From Nemertoderma westbladi (lineage: Eukaryota; Xenacoelomorpha; Nemertodermatida; Nemertodermatidae): a stretch of DNA of 64,000 bases. Numbering within the stretch: position 1 is the first letter of the stretch; each line of letters begins with the position of its first letter. The notes below the pieces were generated by a model, which saw only the letters and a list, made by a program, of their open reading frames with translations, made no database searches and was not told where the DNA came from. A program made the position numbers and the translations under genes. This document shows, in pieces, positions 21,270 through 33,492 of this stretch. The DNA lies in assembly GCA_032718475.1 (NCBI GenBank), contig JAUCBJ010003170.1:1-64000 (forward strand). Direction: 5' to 3'.

Positions 21270-21450
21270 GGTTAAAGTAAAGTAAAGTAAAAGTAAATTT
21301 TCTTTGGCCGTTAGGCCAGGGATTGCGCACAAAGTCTGACGACTTATTTCCAGTGCGGTCCCCCCAGAACTTTACTCCCCAGAGGAAACTCCAGTACTCA
21401 TTTAGCTACCACTTAAGGATGCAAGGCAGAGATCCGCCCTGGCTGGTTGC
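21270..21450 (-). mobile_element. SINE, 5'-truncated copy
   Basis: The sequence from TTTGGCCGTTAGGCCAGGGA through AGAACTTTACTCCCCAGAGG to GATCCGCCCTGGCTGG matches the body of the tRNA-derived SINE at 34275-34560 in the same orientation, but the tRNA-like head is missing. The tail is an AAAGT repeat (AAAGTAAAGTAAAGTAAAAG). Confidence 0.75.
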
Positions 21451-22205
21451 ATTGATTTTACTTTTTTCCCGGCGAAAAAAAAGTAAATTAAAATTTTTTT
21501 GATGGAATTTCTTAAATTTTATTACATGTGTTGAAAGTGCATCGAAGTGGAAAAGGTTTGTAAGTAGTTTGATTAAAATCCATTCACACACTCAAAAGTA
21601 ATTGCAACTGTAGTGTCTGTGCGGCGTACCCCTAAACGGAACACAATATCCAATATTGGTTTATGTAGTTAAGCGTCTCTCTAGTTACGTAATAAATATT
21701 CGAGAACAATAAATATTGAGTTGCGTTTCGGCAAAAAGTTGCGTTTTGGCAAAAGATAAAGATAAATTCCTAGATGTTACAGTAGAACGGGGTTGAATTC
21801 AATTACTAAAATTGTAGTGGTCTTTCTTTATGTCAATTATGCAAGGTAGGTGAAACAGTACTAATATTATTTTACCTATTTGTATGGAATTAATTTCGCA
21901 CTACCAAATCGCGCAGATAGGGGGTCTTTTGTTGGCCAGTTATTACTACATATTTACTATGTTAATTATATATTTAATATATATGTATTGGATATATTTG
22001 TATATATCTATATATATATATTTGTATATATATATTGTATATATGTATATATATGTATTTATATAATATATATTGGAATTATTGTGTATGTGTTAACCAT
22101 TATATACTGTATGAATGCCGACCAGCCACCCACAGGTGACTTATGGAGGATCGCTAGAAGTCGGCTAGTTTACATATGAAGTATTTAGATTAGGCCAAGT
22201 TCCAC

Positions 22206-22505
22206 CACTCTTGGGCCGTGTATAAAGGCGTCTATTCGACCCAGTGAACTGAGGGTAAGTCGCAAGTGGTCGGCAGTTCGGCTTAAATATATCATCATAG
22301 GTCTACAATGGACTATATGGAGGGTCGCTAAAAGTCGCAAAACTTTATATGTAGACTATAGGTGGAGCCGACTTTGCCGACCAAACCGACTCTTCCGACC
22401 ACCGCTTGGGCCGTGTATAACGGCGACTATTCGACCCAGTGAACTGAGGGTAAGTCGCAAGTGGTCGGCTGGTCGGCTTACATATATCATCATAGGTCTG
22501 CAATA
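22206..22505. repeat. Tandem duplication, period about 192 bp
   Basis: The phrase beginning CGTGTATAAAGGCG and running through GAACTGAGGGTAAGTCGCAA to ATATATCATCATAGGTCT occurs at about 22217-22305 and again at about 22409-22499. It is non-coding and within the ferritin intron. Confidence 0.8.
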
Positions 22506-23117
22506 GGCGACTATGCAAGACTACATGACTGCAATGCATGACTGGCAAGCTAAATATATTAGCATGCCCAAATGGGCAAGTTATCTATTAGCTTGCCCAA
22601 ACTGGCAAGTTAATTATATGGTCGTGGTGCACTTCTTCTGTCCTCTGACTACTGTATAGCAAGTTATGAATATTGCTATACTAACAATGTTATATATGTT
22701 AACAATGTTATAATTATACTAACAATATTGTCGTAAATCATTTTAATTATTTTTTTTTAATTTGTTTTGTTGTTTTTAAATAGCCCTGAAGACGGGTGTG
22801 ACGCCCGAAATGCGTATTGGTAATAATAATTAAATTTAATATTTATATTTTTTGGTATCGAGGCATAGACCCTTACTCCCACACTTATCATTCACGATAC
22901 TAACAATAATGGACAAGAGCAACAACTCTTCTGGTGTCCAGCCAAAACGGCGAGGGAATATTAAATGATTGAAGGACAGCGCCAAAAATTATATTAATAA
23001 AAAATTATAGCATAAAGAAACAGTTTAATTTTATAATCGTCCCCTTATAACATTTCCGCTACTGGTACTTGCCTTGCTTCCTATTGTTTAAAATATATCT
23101 TAGCAAGTTAACAGTTT

Positions 23118-24560
23118 TTAAGAAGATTTATTTAAACTTATCATAGCTACCGAATTATTCATGTACAATTTCCCGTCATCCTTTAACGTGCTGCATTCGT
23201 CACCTGTAATCATTGCCACTACCCTATCTCTGATGGTAATCGGTGCGTTTTCGAGAAAACGATTGTAATCTGTAATAAAGTCAACAATAAGTCCCTTCCG
23301 ATGTTTCGTTACTACATCAACGTCATCACCTTCGCAGTCACTAATATCAAGATAACATTCTTTATGGTCTATTGTGTATTGACAACCGGGAATTTCTTTC
23401 AGTTTCTCCTCAACATCCGTAGACGTGATGTTTGTGCGGAAACAACTTTTGTCCATCGATTTCCACAGTTTGTGGTATCCACTTTTGGAAGAAACTACAA
23501 CGATATTGAACATCGCATTGCGATGTTTAGATCTCAGGTTTAGCATTTCTTTAATGGTGGTTGTTAATTCGTCTTTCTTTATATAGTAAAGAACCTGCAC
23601 TGCAGCTACTATATCGAACTTGGTGTTTTTTACACCCTCCTTGGTTAAATATTCTTGCAATGTCATTTCTTGAAAATTTACAGTTAATTTTCCTTTTTCT
23701 CGTTTAGCAAGCCTTTCCTGTGAATAAAATAATGGGTACATAAAGTAGATGAGTCGATATCATCCTATTTTACAACCATTTGTTATGTAATCATATAAAG
23801 TGCTACATTACACGACCTTCGCTACACCACACGACGGTTATATTGAAAAATATCGAGACATGAAAAATATCGAAAGTAAAAATATCGAGTGTTGAAAAAT
23901 AACGATAATATCGAGAGTTCAAAAAATCCCGATATTTTTCACCATTACCCACACGACACTCTAAGTATAAAGTTAATAACACACTCATTTAAATAATGTT
24001 GCTTTCCTTATACAATCCCAGCTGATGTTGACTCGGTTCCACAGCCGTTACTTCCACATTAACACCCTTGTGTACACGTTGTATTACATCAACCATCTGT
24101 AGGTCAATGTCTCCATCTCCACTCCCAAAAGACACCATCTTTAAAATATTATCGTTACCCAATTTAATATGTTGACATTCTTCTTCAAATTCTAGTTTAA
24201 ATAGAATATAATATTTTAATTAAATAACAGGGTAAGGTATGTACTAAGTTCCTGTGTCAGTTTACACGTTACAGTTTAATTTCTACAGACTTCAATAAGA
24301 GAGGACTTAGACAACACATTGCATATATAAAATATTTAATATAAAATGTGAAAAAATAACAGCAAAATTAAATAAGATAACTCAACTAAACTAAAATTAA
24401 TGTAATGTTTTGTTGCGGCTACAGGTCGTTTAGTTAGTTACTTGTATTACCCACCTTGATTAATCCATTTCTCTAAAACCAGTTTGTCGTCGGAAAGTTG
24501 TAAAAATAATTCAAAAGCTTCCATATACCTATCCTCGTCCGATGATAAATTTTCCATCAT
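23118..24560 (-). CDS. Histamine N-methyltransferase-like gene, copy 2
   Basis: This is a close paralogue of the gene at 11625-14012, with the same three exon blocks: 24455-24560 (MMENLSSDEDRYMEAFELFL), about 24003-24191 (SAM motif, by position and near-identical DNA) and 23118-23717 (ERLAKREKGKL onward). It differs from copy 1 by loss of a few residues (KSMDKSCF where copy 1 has KSMEEMFPDKSC) and scattered substitutions. The intron 2 minisatellite is reduced to under 100 bp. The exon 2 end reads AAGGAAAGCAAC, so the GT donor candidate of copy 1 is a GC here. Exon 3 again requires phase 0, so the junction is unresolved. It sits inside the ferritin intron on the same strand as ferritin. It may be active, or a decaying duplicate. 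Confidence 0.7.
23842..23942. repeat. Short remnant of the AAAAATATCGAG minisatellite
   Basis: Four or five degenerate units are followed directly by one inverted unit (CCCGATATTTTTCACC). The inverted pair that is about 1 kb long in copy 1 is here collapsed to about 100 bp at the same place in intron 2. Confidence 0.8.
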
Positions 24561-26230
24561 AATTAATTTAACATTGACATTAACTTACAGAAATATGCAA
24601 ACAAAGTTTAAGATAAGATAAACTCAGTAGAGGGGACCCAGGATCCAAGTTTCGCATACTAAACCTAATTCAATTAATATAAATTTAATTAGGACACCCC
24701 AATAATAAAATGAATAGTTTCAAATATGGACTACTGCACTTCACAACAAACAATAACGCATATTAAAGTACGCTTAAATACATAAGGTAATATACACAAA
24801 AGAGATTGTACCTTTTGGACCAGTTACGTGTTAAGTTAACATAAGGTAATTAGAAATGCAAACATATATAAAATGGCGTATAATATATATAAGTAATTAA
24901 TTATTATTGCTATCTGGTATCAGAATTGTAATGTATGTGTACGGTGAAGGTAGCGGAAGTGGAGTAAATTCAATAGTAAATGTCTGGCAACTACTCTGTC
25001 AGTTAAAGACGATTAATGAAATCACGCACTAAATTAATGAGAATGATATTGAAAGTCCGTTGTAACTGTCTGTATGGATAGCTCGCTGAGCGAAACGCAA
25101 GCACAACTCTCTGTTAGAATAGTTGTAGTTTATCATTACAAACATCGATAGAATACCTACCGTTCGTCTCGCTTATTCATACGTTACGCTCCGACCAACA
25201 TGGTTAGGAGTCATGGAGTTACAGTAGTTAGCTCCTAGGAGATACCGAAATTCAGTTGTTAAGTTTCCTTCGTGTAAATGAGAATTCTCCTGAGCAGGCC
25301 GCGAAACATGATGACGATGTTTGCGCCGATTTTACCCTGAAGATGGATGAATTTTTAGTGCGACAAGATCCCCCCTCCTATCTGTTATATTAATTATATC
25401 GTCCGTTGCCACAACCCGTGGCTGAGAGGTAAACGAACGCCACAGACGTCTCCGACGAGGATCCGTTGTTAGATCGGTGGATCTCCACACTGTCGGCGAC
25501 GACGGAGAGGCGCCGAGTAGTTGCCGCGACCACAAGAACGGAGATCCACTCCACCAGCTATCTCGTGGGGTTGTGTTACCTAGTCCAACTCGGCTTCACT
25601 AGACGCTGACACCAGATACCACAGGGTAGGCCTACCTAAAGGCGATGGGTAACCGTAACCGATTCCACTCCGTAGGTGATGAACCATTGGTTCTTCCTCC
25701 AATGCTTTATATTGTCATCCGGATAGACAACAGTGCATCCATCCTCGGGATCCAACATCTCATCTCTTCTAAAGGACTTCGATTTCCTCTCACATCCGCC
25801 CCATGTCTAATATTGGTTAGACTGTCTAAACTATTTTAATTTTATGCAGTTAGCTTGCAGTTTATATTTACTTAAAATAGTATTATTTGTTGTATTAAGG
25901 GAGATGGTGGTGTAATGGATGTTAATGTTTGACATTTTAATGTTTAATAAATCAAGCCTTTATTTTAATTAAATAATCCCATTTTCTAATTGAAATCTGA
26001 ATTTTCTAATTCATCTAGAATTGATGAGCCGAATTGTTACTCGCACCATGTACTATTGTCTGTTTCATTTTCATTTTCATTGAAAGTACCAACAAACTGT
26101 GAGCGAGTACAGTACAGGATATGTATGTACACAATCCAATATTCCAAAACCAGGCGAGCATACTGCTTTGAAACCGAGAGTTTTCTAGCCATCAGGTAAT
26201 TCTGAATGTGCACGTAGGTTTAAAATCAAT
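24561..26230. other. Non-coding part of the ferritin intron
   Basis: No convincing gene. Around 25330-25390 the phrase resembling TGCGACAAGATCCCCCCTCC is related to the CCAGTTTCCCCCCCTATCTG repeat near 31270-31330 and 33080-33140. The short GC-richer stretch at 25400-25600 has an open frame on the minus strand but no recognisable protein. Confidence 0.4.
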
Positions 26231-29103
26231 TTGCAGACTGACTTCTTTATGGAAACATTCGATGATGTTTACGAATTGTTAACTTGTAGTGAAATGAGTC
26301 CTAGTAGCATTGATTGTGCCGTGGAAAAATTTACTAATGTACTATATGATTGTGCAATTTCTAGTGTGCCTGAAAAATGTAAAGCGCCGGGAAACAATAA
26401 CTTTAATCCAGTTCCTAAAAGTGGAGCGGTTTGGTTTGATTTTGACTGTGAGGCAGCAAAATTATCGTTTAATCACGATTTAAATTTCTGGCGAAACAAT
26501 AGGACACCTGACAGCCTATTAAATGTTCAGGCAAATCGTAAACATTACCGCAAGGTGTTACGTCGAGCTGTTCGTGCAAGGTGTTCGTGGTTTAATTTCA
26601 ATAAACAAGAGTCATAAAAATTATTATATCTAAATAAAAATAATCCCAAAGATTTTTGGCGCAAGTTGAAAAGGTGCTGTAACAAGAATAGAATTGGGCC
26701 TGATAGCCCAAATTTGGACCAGTTTGAGAAATATTTTCGTGACTTGTCTTGTGGCGAAGGTTCTTTCGAAGATATGGGTGGCAGTAGTGCATCCACTTTT
26801 AATGTTGAACTTAGTAAGGAATGTTTTGAAGTACATTTAGGTATCCCCTTTAAGGTGGACGAAGTAGCTGCTGCAATTTTGGCTTTAAAAAGGGGCAAAG
26901 CCTCAGGACAGGACCTGCTTATTAATGCATTTTTCATCGAAGGTGCCACCGAGTTGACGCCGATAATTACATGCATTTTTAATGCGATATTTTACAAAGG
27001 ATATTTCCCACAGGCCTGGGCCATTGGATTGTTAATACCCTTGTATAAAAGGAAAGGCAGCGCTGCGGAAGCCTCTAACTATCGTGGTATTACATTGCTA
27101 AGCACATCTGGGTAAATTATTAACTTCATTAATTAATATCCGTTTATATTGGTGGGTAGATTGTTTTGGTGCTATAACGGGGCCCCAGGCGGGTTTCCGA
27201 CCTGGATATTCTACTGTAGACCATATATTTACGTTAAATTCCTTAATCGAGCATTTTTAATATGGTAATAACTCAAAACGTAGACTATTTTGTGCTTTTA
27301 TTGATTTTCGAAAGGCGTTCGACAAAGTAGATAGAACAGCTCTTTGGACTAAATTAATAAATTTAGGTTTTTGTGGAAAAATTTTAACTGTCATCAAGAG
27401 TCTTTATAGTAATATTAGGTCTAAGGTAATTTATAATGATGAGATATCAGCCGAATTTTCGTGCTTATTAGGTGTATTACAATACAAGGTGAAAGCCTCT
27501 CCTCTTTACTTTTTGCACTGTTTATCAATGATCTGGAATCCGAATTGAGATTAGGTGGGGTTAATGGTATTAGTTTCGGTTATATTCAATTATTTTTGCT
27601 GTTATACGCAGATGACATTGTACTAATATCTGATTCTCAAGGTGGATTACAAGCCTCTTTAGATATACTTCATTCGTACTGTAGGTACTGGCATATGGAT
27701 GTAAACCTTGATAAATCAGAAATTGTTGTTTTCAGAAAGGAAGGACCCCTACCTAATAGTTGCAAATGGGTATTTGGAGGGGTAAATCTAAAAGTACTGT
27801 AGTTAGTAGCTACGTGTACTGTACGTAGGGTTAACATTTAGTTGTAGCGGTAAATTTAATGCTGCTCAGTCACTACTACAGTACTAGCCGACAAGGCAAA
27901 CACAAAGCCTTCTTCTCACTGCGTCGTAATTTTGTGCATTTTCCTAACCTTCCTTATTCTACCTGTTGTTTTTTATTTTATACTTTAATTAAACCCTTCT
28001 AATGTACGGTGCTGAAGTGTGGGGACACCACACTGCAATAGAAGTGGAACGCACTCAACTGAAGTTTTTAAAAAATTTTCTTGGTGTAAAAATGTCTATT
28101 CCAAATTTTGCAGTTTACGGCGAGACCGGTTCGTTTCCATTATCTATTGACAGAAAATTAAGAATGATAAAATATTGGTTAAAGGTACTGAATATGAATA
28201 GCGATAGATTACCGAAAGTTGCATAAACTGTTTTGTACAATGACCTGTCAATCAACAATCTAGTTAAAAATTGGGTGTCAAATATTCGTGATATTTTATA
28301 CACCACTGGTTATAACTACTATGTGTGGGATCAGCAATCAGTTGATGTGCCGGCAAGACATTTTATTTCGAAAATCAAATTGCGGCTACAGGACCAATAC
28401 AAACAATTGTGGTGGAGTGAAATTGGTATAGGTCGAAGGATTTTATTTCATATTTTGATGCAATACCGTACCTTGATACATTACGTAATCACATAATACT
28501 GCGCAAACGCATCTCACAGATTCGGTGCTCATCTCATCAGTTAGAAGTTGAGCGTGGTCGTTGGTACAATGTAGAACGCTCTAACCGATTTTGTCAAATG
28601 TGCAATAACGATAGTATAGAAGATGAGTTTCATTTCCTTTTATAATGCAGTGCTTACTCAGAGTTGAGAGTAAAATATCTTGGAAATTACTTCTCAAGGT
28701 ACCCCACCAAAATAAAATTATCCGAATTATATGCATGTTTATATAAAGAATCTGCTAAAATAATGGTGAATCTAGGCTTATTTATAATTTATGGTTTTTT
28801 GAGAAGAAACACTTTATTAATTAATTAAGTGGTCGTTATAATTTTCAATTTCTAAATAATCGATATTATTATTATAATAATGGTTGAACAGTTTATTGTT
28901 TATATTTGCTCTGCTGGGCCATTCTGTTATATTATAATCCGGTAATTGTATTTAATAATGTATACATTCATGTCTAATTTAAGTACTGTATACTGGAGTT
29001 GTGCAATTTTAAGTGGACCCTTAATTGGGTATAGTTAATTGATTAAATATACTACTTAAAGCTAATAAGCGGTGAAAAAAAAAAGAAAAAAAAGAAAAAA
29101 AAA
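26231..29103 (+). mobile_element. Degenerate non-LTR retrotransposon (LINE)
   Basis: Fragments of one reverse transcriptase reading appear in order but in different frames. They are a linker before the RT (26231-26617), RT fingers (26666-27115, with KRGKASGQDLL and PLYKRKGSAAEASNYRGITL), motif A (AFIDFRKAFDKVDR, about 27290), a broken SPLLFALFINDLE (about 27500), the catalytic YADD (LLYADDIVLISDS, about 27600) and a C-terminal region with YGAEVWG (28002 on) and a CxxC...H..C-type block near 28600. It ends in an A-rich tail at about 29072-29103. Frameshifts and stops show it is dead. No endonuclease domain is visible, so it is probably 5'-truncated. The clade was not determined. Confidence 0.88.
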
Positions 29104-32100
29104 TTGCACATTGAATACGAAATGTATATTAGTATCAGTATATTACAGTATCCATGTTCTAGCAGAATCTCGCACTTGATAAGATTACATACAGTTAACA
29201 TCTCTTAAAATCCTCTTATCATTTTAGAGCTAGATTAAAAGTGAAATAGTTACCTAATTGGTGCCCTTGATTGCATTAAACAATAAATAATTAATTATTG
29301 TTAGAGATGCCGGGTTGATGGGAAATTAAACCAAAGTCCTACATTATATATTTTGCGGATACACTACAACAGCTGCCAATACCAGTAGTATAGTATTATA
29401 AATTCATTGAACCACACGGCCACAATGAATATTGTAAATAAATTTAACAGAGGAGTTAGTTTATAAAACACCAGATGACATTGAAGTAAAAGCTTGAGGG
29501 GACATTAAATTAATGAATTACTTATTTAACTAAATATTAGGGGACATTAATCAATTAATTGTTTATGGAATTATTTATTAATGCATGCTGATGATTTTCA
29601 GTTACACCATATGTGTTTGTGCTAGCTCAAACGAATATTTGTTTAAGATGTAAAAATCATATTAAGTAAATAAATATATATTTATTTATTCAAGCTACGT
29701 AAGTTCCACTTTGGCGTAGAGGTTAAGTCCGTGCCGGGTGCCCTGAATTCACCAGATACAGGCAGAAAGTGATCAGGGGCCAAAACAAATGGGGGGTCTA
29801 AGTCAATTTGCACCGACTGAAAATTGAAATTGCACCGACTTAAATTGAAACGGTTCAACTGTGCATGTATTAGTAATAATTTATTATATTAACAAAATAT
29901 AATTATTTATTACATAGGAAAAGAGCAGCTTTTTTTCACTATTCTCGAGGCATTTTATTTACCGAGCGCAAGCGTGGTTAATAAAGGGACGAGATAATAT
30001 TGAAAAAAAATATTCTACTTTTTTTCCCATGTAATACGTAATTTTATTCTTAATTGGTACCGGTACTTTTTTTGTTACTTAATTCTTTAATAAACTATAG
30101 AGCGATATAGTGTTACAAAATAAATTGAAAGAACTGTAATATTTTAATATTGCTTCCATAGTTACTGCAATTCAAATTATTTCTTTAAAGTGTCTTCTAT
30201 TGGACGTTTCGCCATAATGGATTACAGTACACGTTAAACAATTATTTACATACAGTAGCTAATCCCGTCACTGCAAACTGGATAATAAACCAGCAATCAT
30301 TAATCTGGAATACGGTAATTGAAGTTGTTTCCATGTCGTTGATTACTTTGCAGCGTTCCGTCCTATAGGCCGCAACGCTGCAAAGTAGTACTTTGCAGCG
30401 TTACTAGTAATTCACCAGAACGCTGTTAAGTTGACATAATGTAACAAAATACTTCATATTGCTTCACAACCCACATTAAGTCTGTTTCAATATAGCTATC
30501 ATTGCTATCAATGATATATTTTAACATATCTACACGTTCAAGAATAATGTGACAACGTTTATAGAAAATGGAGGATTAAGAATGCTATCATAAAATTAAT
30601 TAATAGTTTTTCAAAACTTGAAGTAGGTCATTCATTTACCAAAGTTGGTTAGCTATAAAGCCAACGTTTTTATTCTAGAACACCTTTGAGTTATTTTTAG
30701 ATTGTTCTAGGTAGTTGTGTTCCATAGTGGCTTTAGCTATAAGTAGAAACAATCCCCATGTATTTAATAAACATTCTGAAGATTTAAAAAATCTATAACT
30801 ATCTCATAATTTAAGCAAGAGGTCTAACTGGAGCAATATCGATGGAGACACCTTTTATAAACACTTAAACACTAAAAAATCAGAGCAAATATAAAAGTTC
30901 TGATTCACCCACCCACGAGGAGTTGCGTGAAACTATCTCTGTTTCAAATTTCATGCAATCTCATTAAGATTTGTAGAGGCATGACCTACCATAGATACGA
31001 CCCGCCAAGCTGCTGCAAAGCCCCAAAATTTAGTGGGCCAGTTATTTATCTTAGATACAACCCCTGAAACAATGAGACAGGGGGGGGGGGGACTGGACGC
31101 AAAACCCGCCTTGGCGAATTAATATCCCGCCTCAATGTTAAATTCCCAATTTAGGGAAAGGAGCAGGTTACAGTGGCACGTTATTTTAACCAAAACAATA
31201 AACTAAGCAAAATAGAACAGGTTACAGTTTTATTTGAGAATAATCAGCTGTTATTTGCGTCGAATTTCCCCTGGAGAGGGATGGATTTTTATTGCGTCCA
31301 GTTTCCCCCCCTATCTGGAAACAATAGGTCTAGCGCGTCGAAAGTATCTTGTCCCTAACTAAAATTATGTCCTCTTTCAAAAGAGACAAATAAAAATTTA
31401 ATAGCTCCAGTAGTTTTCGAGATATAAGGAGTTCCTGGCACCCATACCATATCAGCACTTTTCGGAATTGATAAAATTACTCAAAATACAAGCATCACCC
31501 TTCAAGACTTTGGTATAACCATTAAACCATATTATGCTTTTTTGGTTAGTCGAATTAATTATTAGTAATCGAAAGCGAAATTAGAATACAATCTACATTG
31601 TTTATTTTATAATAGACACTAAAAGAGCACCAAAATTACAAGTAGCTCGAAATTTTCAAATAGCCAAAAGTGGTCATTTGGCCGTATAGTTTGGCTACTG
31701 AGGTTGTATAATGTGCTCATTTCATTGGTAAGGTTTATAAAATTGTGGTATTTTCAATAATGGCCAATGTTTCAGTCGAAAATTCTAAGTGCCAACCTGT
31801 GCACTTCTATTTCAGTACAGCAGTACTCTGGTACTGGTGCGGCAATGTAGTGAATTATTCAGTATGTGGTATTTGCATTGCACTACTGCGTTAGGCATTA
31901 CATTACTGCTGATAGTGCTGACTGCGTTATGCTGTTACTGCTTTGGGCATCAATGCCTTATTTTATCACATTACCTGATGACCTGTATTTATTTGACTAT
32001 TTATTATCACCTCTCTCTACACGGGTCTCCCTCAATGGGGGGAGACTTGACACCTAGGGTGGGAGACTTGAACTCCACCTCACATTCTTGTAAATTCGTT

Positions 32101-33492
32101 CAAAAATGCTGAAGAAGTGTAATAATTACATGTTCAACATGTCTATTTTATAGTAGAGCAGCAAAAATGCAAAAAATACGATTATTAATTTGTTAAATTA
32201 TTATCCCAAATTTTGTACAAATTTAGGTGGTCGTTCACATGGTTCTCCCAACAAGAACTGAATAAATAATAGTTCATTAAAACCGCAATAAAATTTAACG
32301 CGGGAAGGTACATTTTAATAATGAATGTCTTGTATAATTTTCAATGCAGGCACATATTAATTGTTTTCCTGTAATTCTATTGATGTGTGCCGCTTTCTGA
32401 CGAAATGGCATCTTGTTTAAGCTGTCAATCACCCAGTTGGCGGGCTACTAACTACATTGCAAAGAGGGAAGGAAGAGTTGGTTGGCTTGGCTGGGTTTAT
32501 CAAGGCCTCTCTCTCTCTCTCTCTCTGGCCACTCCATTGTATTCACATTCCATTGATAGGTTGGTCTGTGTAAGTGCCAATCAACTAGTTGGAGTGCTCT
32601 GGTGTAACGTGGCTGTATCTCTAGGTAGAGGTCAGCATTGAAATCTTCAAGTCTCCCTCACACTCGGGCGTCATGTCTCCCCACATGGGCTTTTTTTATA
32701 TTAATTGATATAATTTCAAAACGGCTGAACCAAAACTGGAAAACAATATATGGCAGGAGAGTGCAATAATTAGTCAACACATGTTGTGAATTACAATTAA
32801 CATACAGTAAAATAAGGATGCGAATTTTCATTCGTTGTAAAGGGCAAAAATTTACTTTTGAACCCAGAAAACGTTTATTGAACGTTTATTTTATAGCTAA
32901 AAGGTAATAAAACATTGTTGCGCGGGTGTAGCCTACATGTATTTTACACATTTTTGTGTGGTATTGTTAAATAATTTACAATAGTTTTTGAGTTATTAAA
33001 AAAAATCAAGTCTCCCTCACTCACCCTGTACATTGTATCGTTTAACTGTCAGAGCTAGTAATCATCTGTTTTTTGCGTACAATTTCCCCTGGAGAGGGAT
33101 GAAATTTTAATGCGTCCAGTTTCCCCCCCTATCTGCTATTTTCACTTGCGCTCAATGTGCGCCACTATCTAATTATTGATGTAGTAGGCCTAGCAACAGA
33201 CAGAATACGTAGTGAATTGAAATTGGGCAAGTGACTTATTTTGTAAGTCGAGTACTGAGCAAGTGACCTATTGGTAAAGTGACCTACTTTCGGTTAAAAA
33301 TGAAATATATAGGGCAAGTGACCAAAAATATTTTTTTAATTTGAAAGTGACATATTGGGGAAGTGACTGCATACCATTGTATCAAACATATTTTTTTTAA
33401 TTAAATAAAAACACGAATGAACTGTTGCAATTTTTAATAAATGTGAATTTTGGAAAATTATGTTAATGTATGAATAGCTACGCAATATACAT
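29104..33492. other. Ferritin intron, 5' part: dispersed repeats
   Basis: No gene is supported over about 4.4 kb. It contains a copy of a dispersed repeat (about 30190-30470, second copy 59450-59745) and two copies of a TTTCCCCTGGAGAGGGATG repeat (about 31265-31320 and 33085-33140). It also has a (CT)n run at 32507-32525 and a G10 run at 31081. A tRNA A-box-like TGGCGTAGAGG at 29712 lacks a matching B box. Confidence 0.45.
30190..30470 (+). repeat. Dispersed repeat, copy 1 (pair at 59450-59745)
   Basis: Shared words in the same order include GTTTCGCCAT, GGATTACAGTACA, TTATTTACATACAGTAGCTA, CCCGTCACTGCAAACTGGAT, GGAATACGGTAATT, TACTTTGCAGCGTT and GCTGTTAAGTTGACATAATG. The two copies are near-identical, are 29 kb apart and carry no ORF. 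Confidence 0.85.

Larger units (their letters stand above)
19731..23117. other. Ferritin intron, 3' part: repeats only
   Basis: No coding region is supported. Contents are an A-rich tract with CCCCAAAATAAATACAT-like repeats (about 20280-20560), a 14 bp tandem repeat (20565-20750), a SINE remnant (about 21270-21450), a TA-rich stretch (21960-22080) and a tandem duplication of a 95 bp segment at about 22210 and 22405. A hairpin-like GACGGGTGTGACGCCCG lies at 22792-22808. Confidence 0.55.

Noticed and set aside
22788-22820. CTGAAGACGGG...CCCGAAA, resembling a hammerhead ribozyme core
   Set aside because: Stem II can form, but I found no stem III or stem I partner around it, so the three-way junction is not supported.
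25332-25535. 67-codon minus-strand ORF in a GC-richer patch
   Set aside because: It has no start context, domain or splice support, and part of it overlaps a dispersed repeat.
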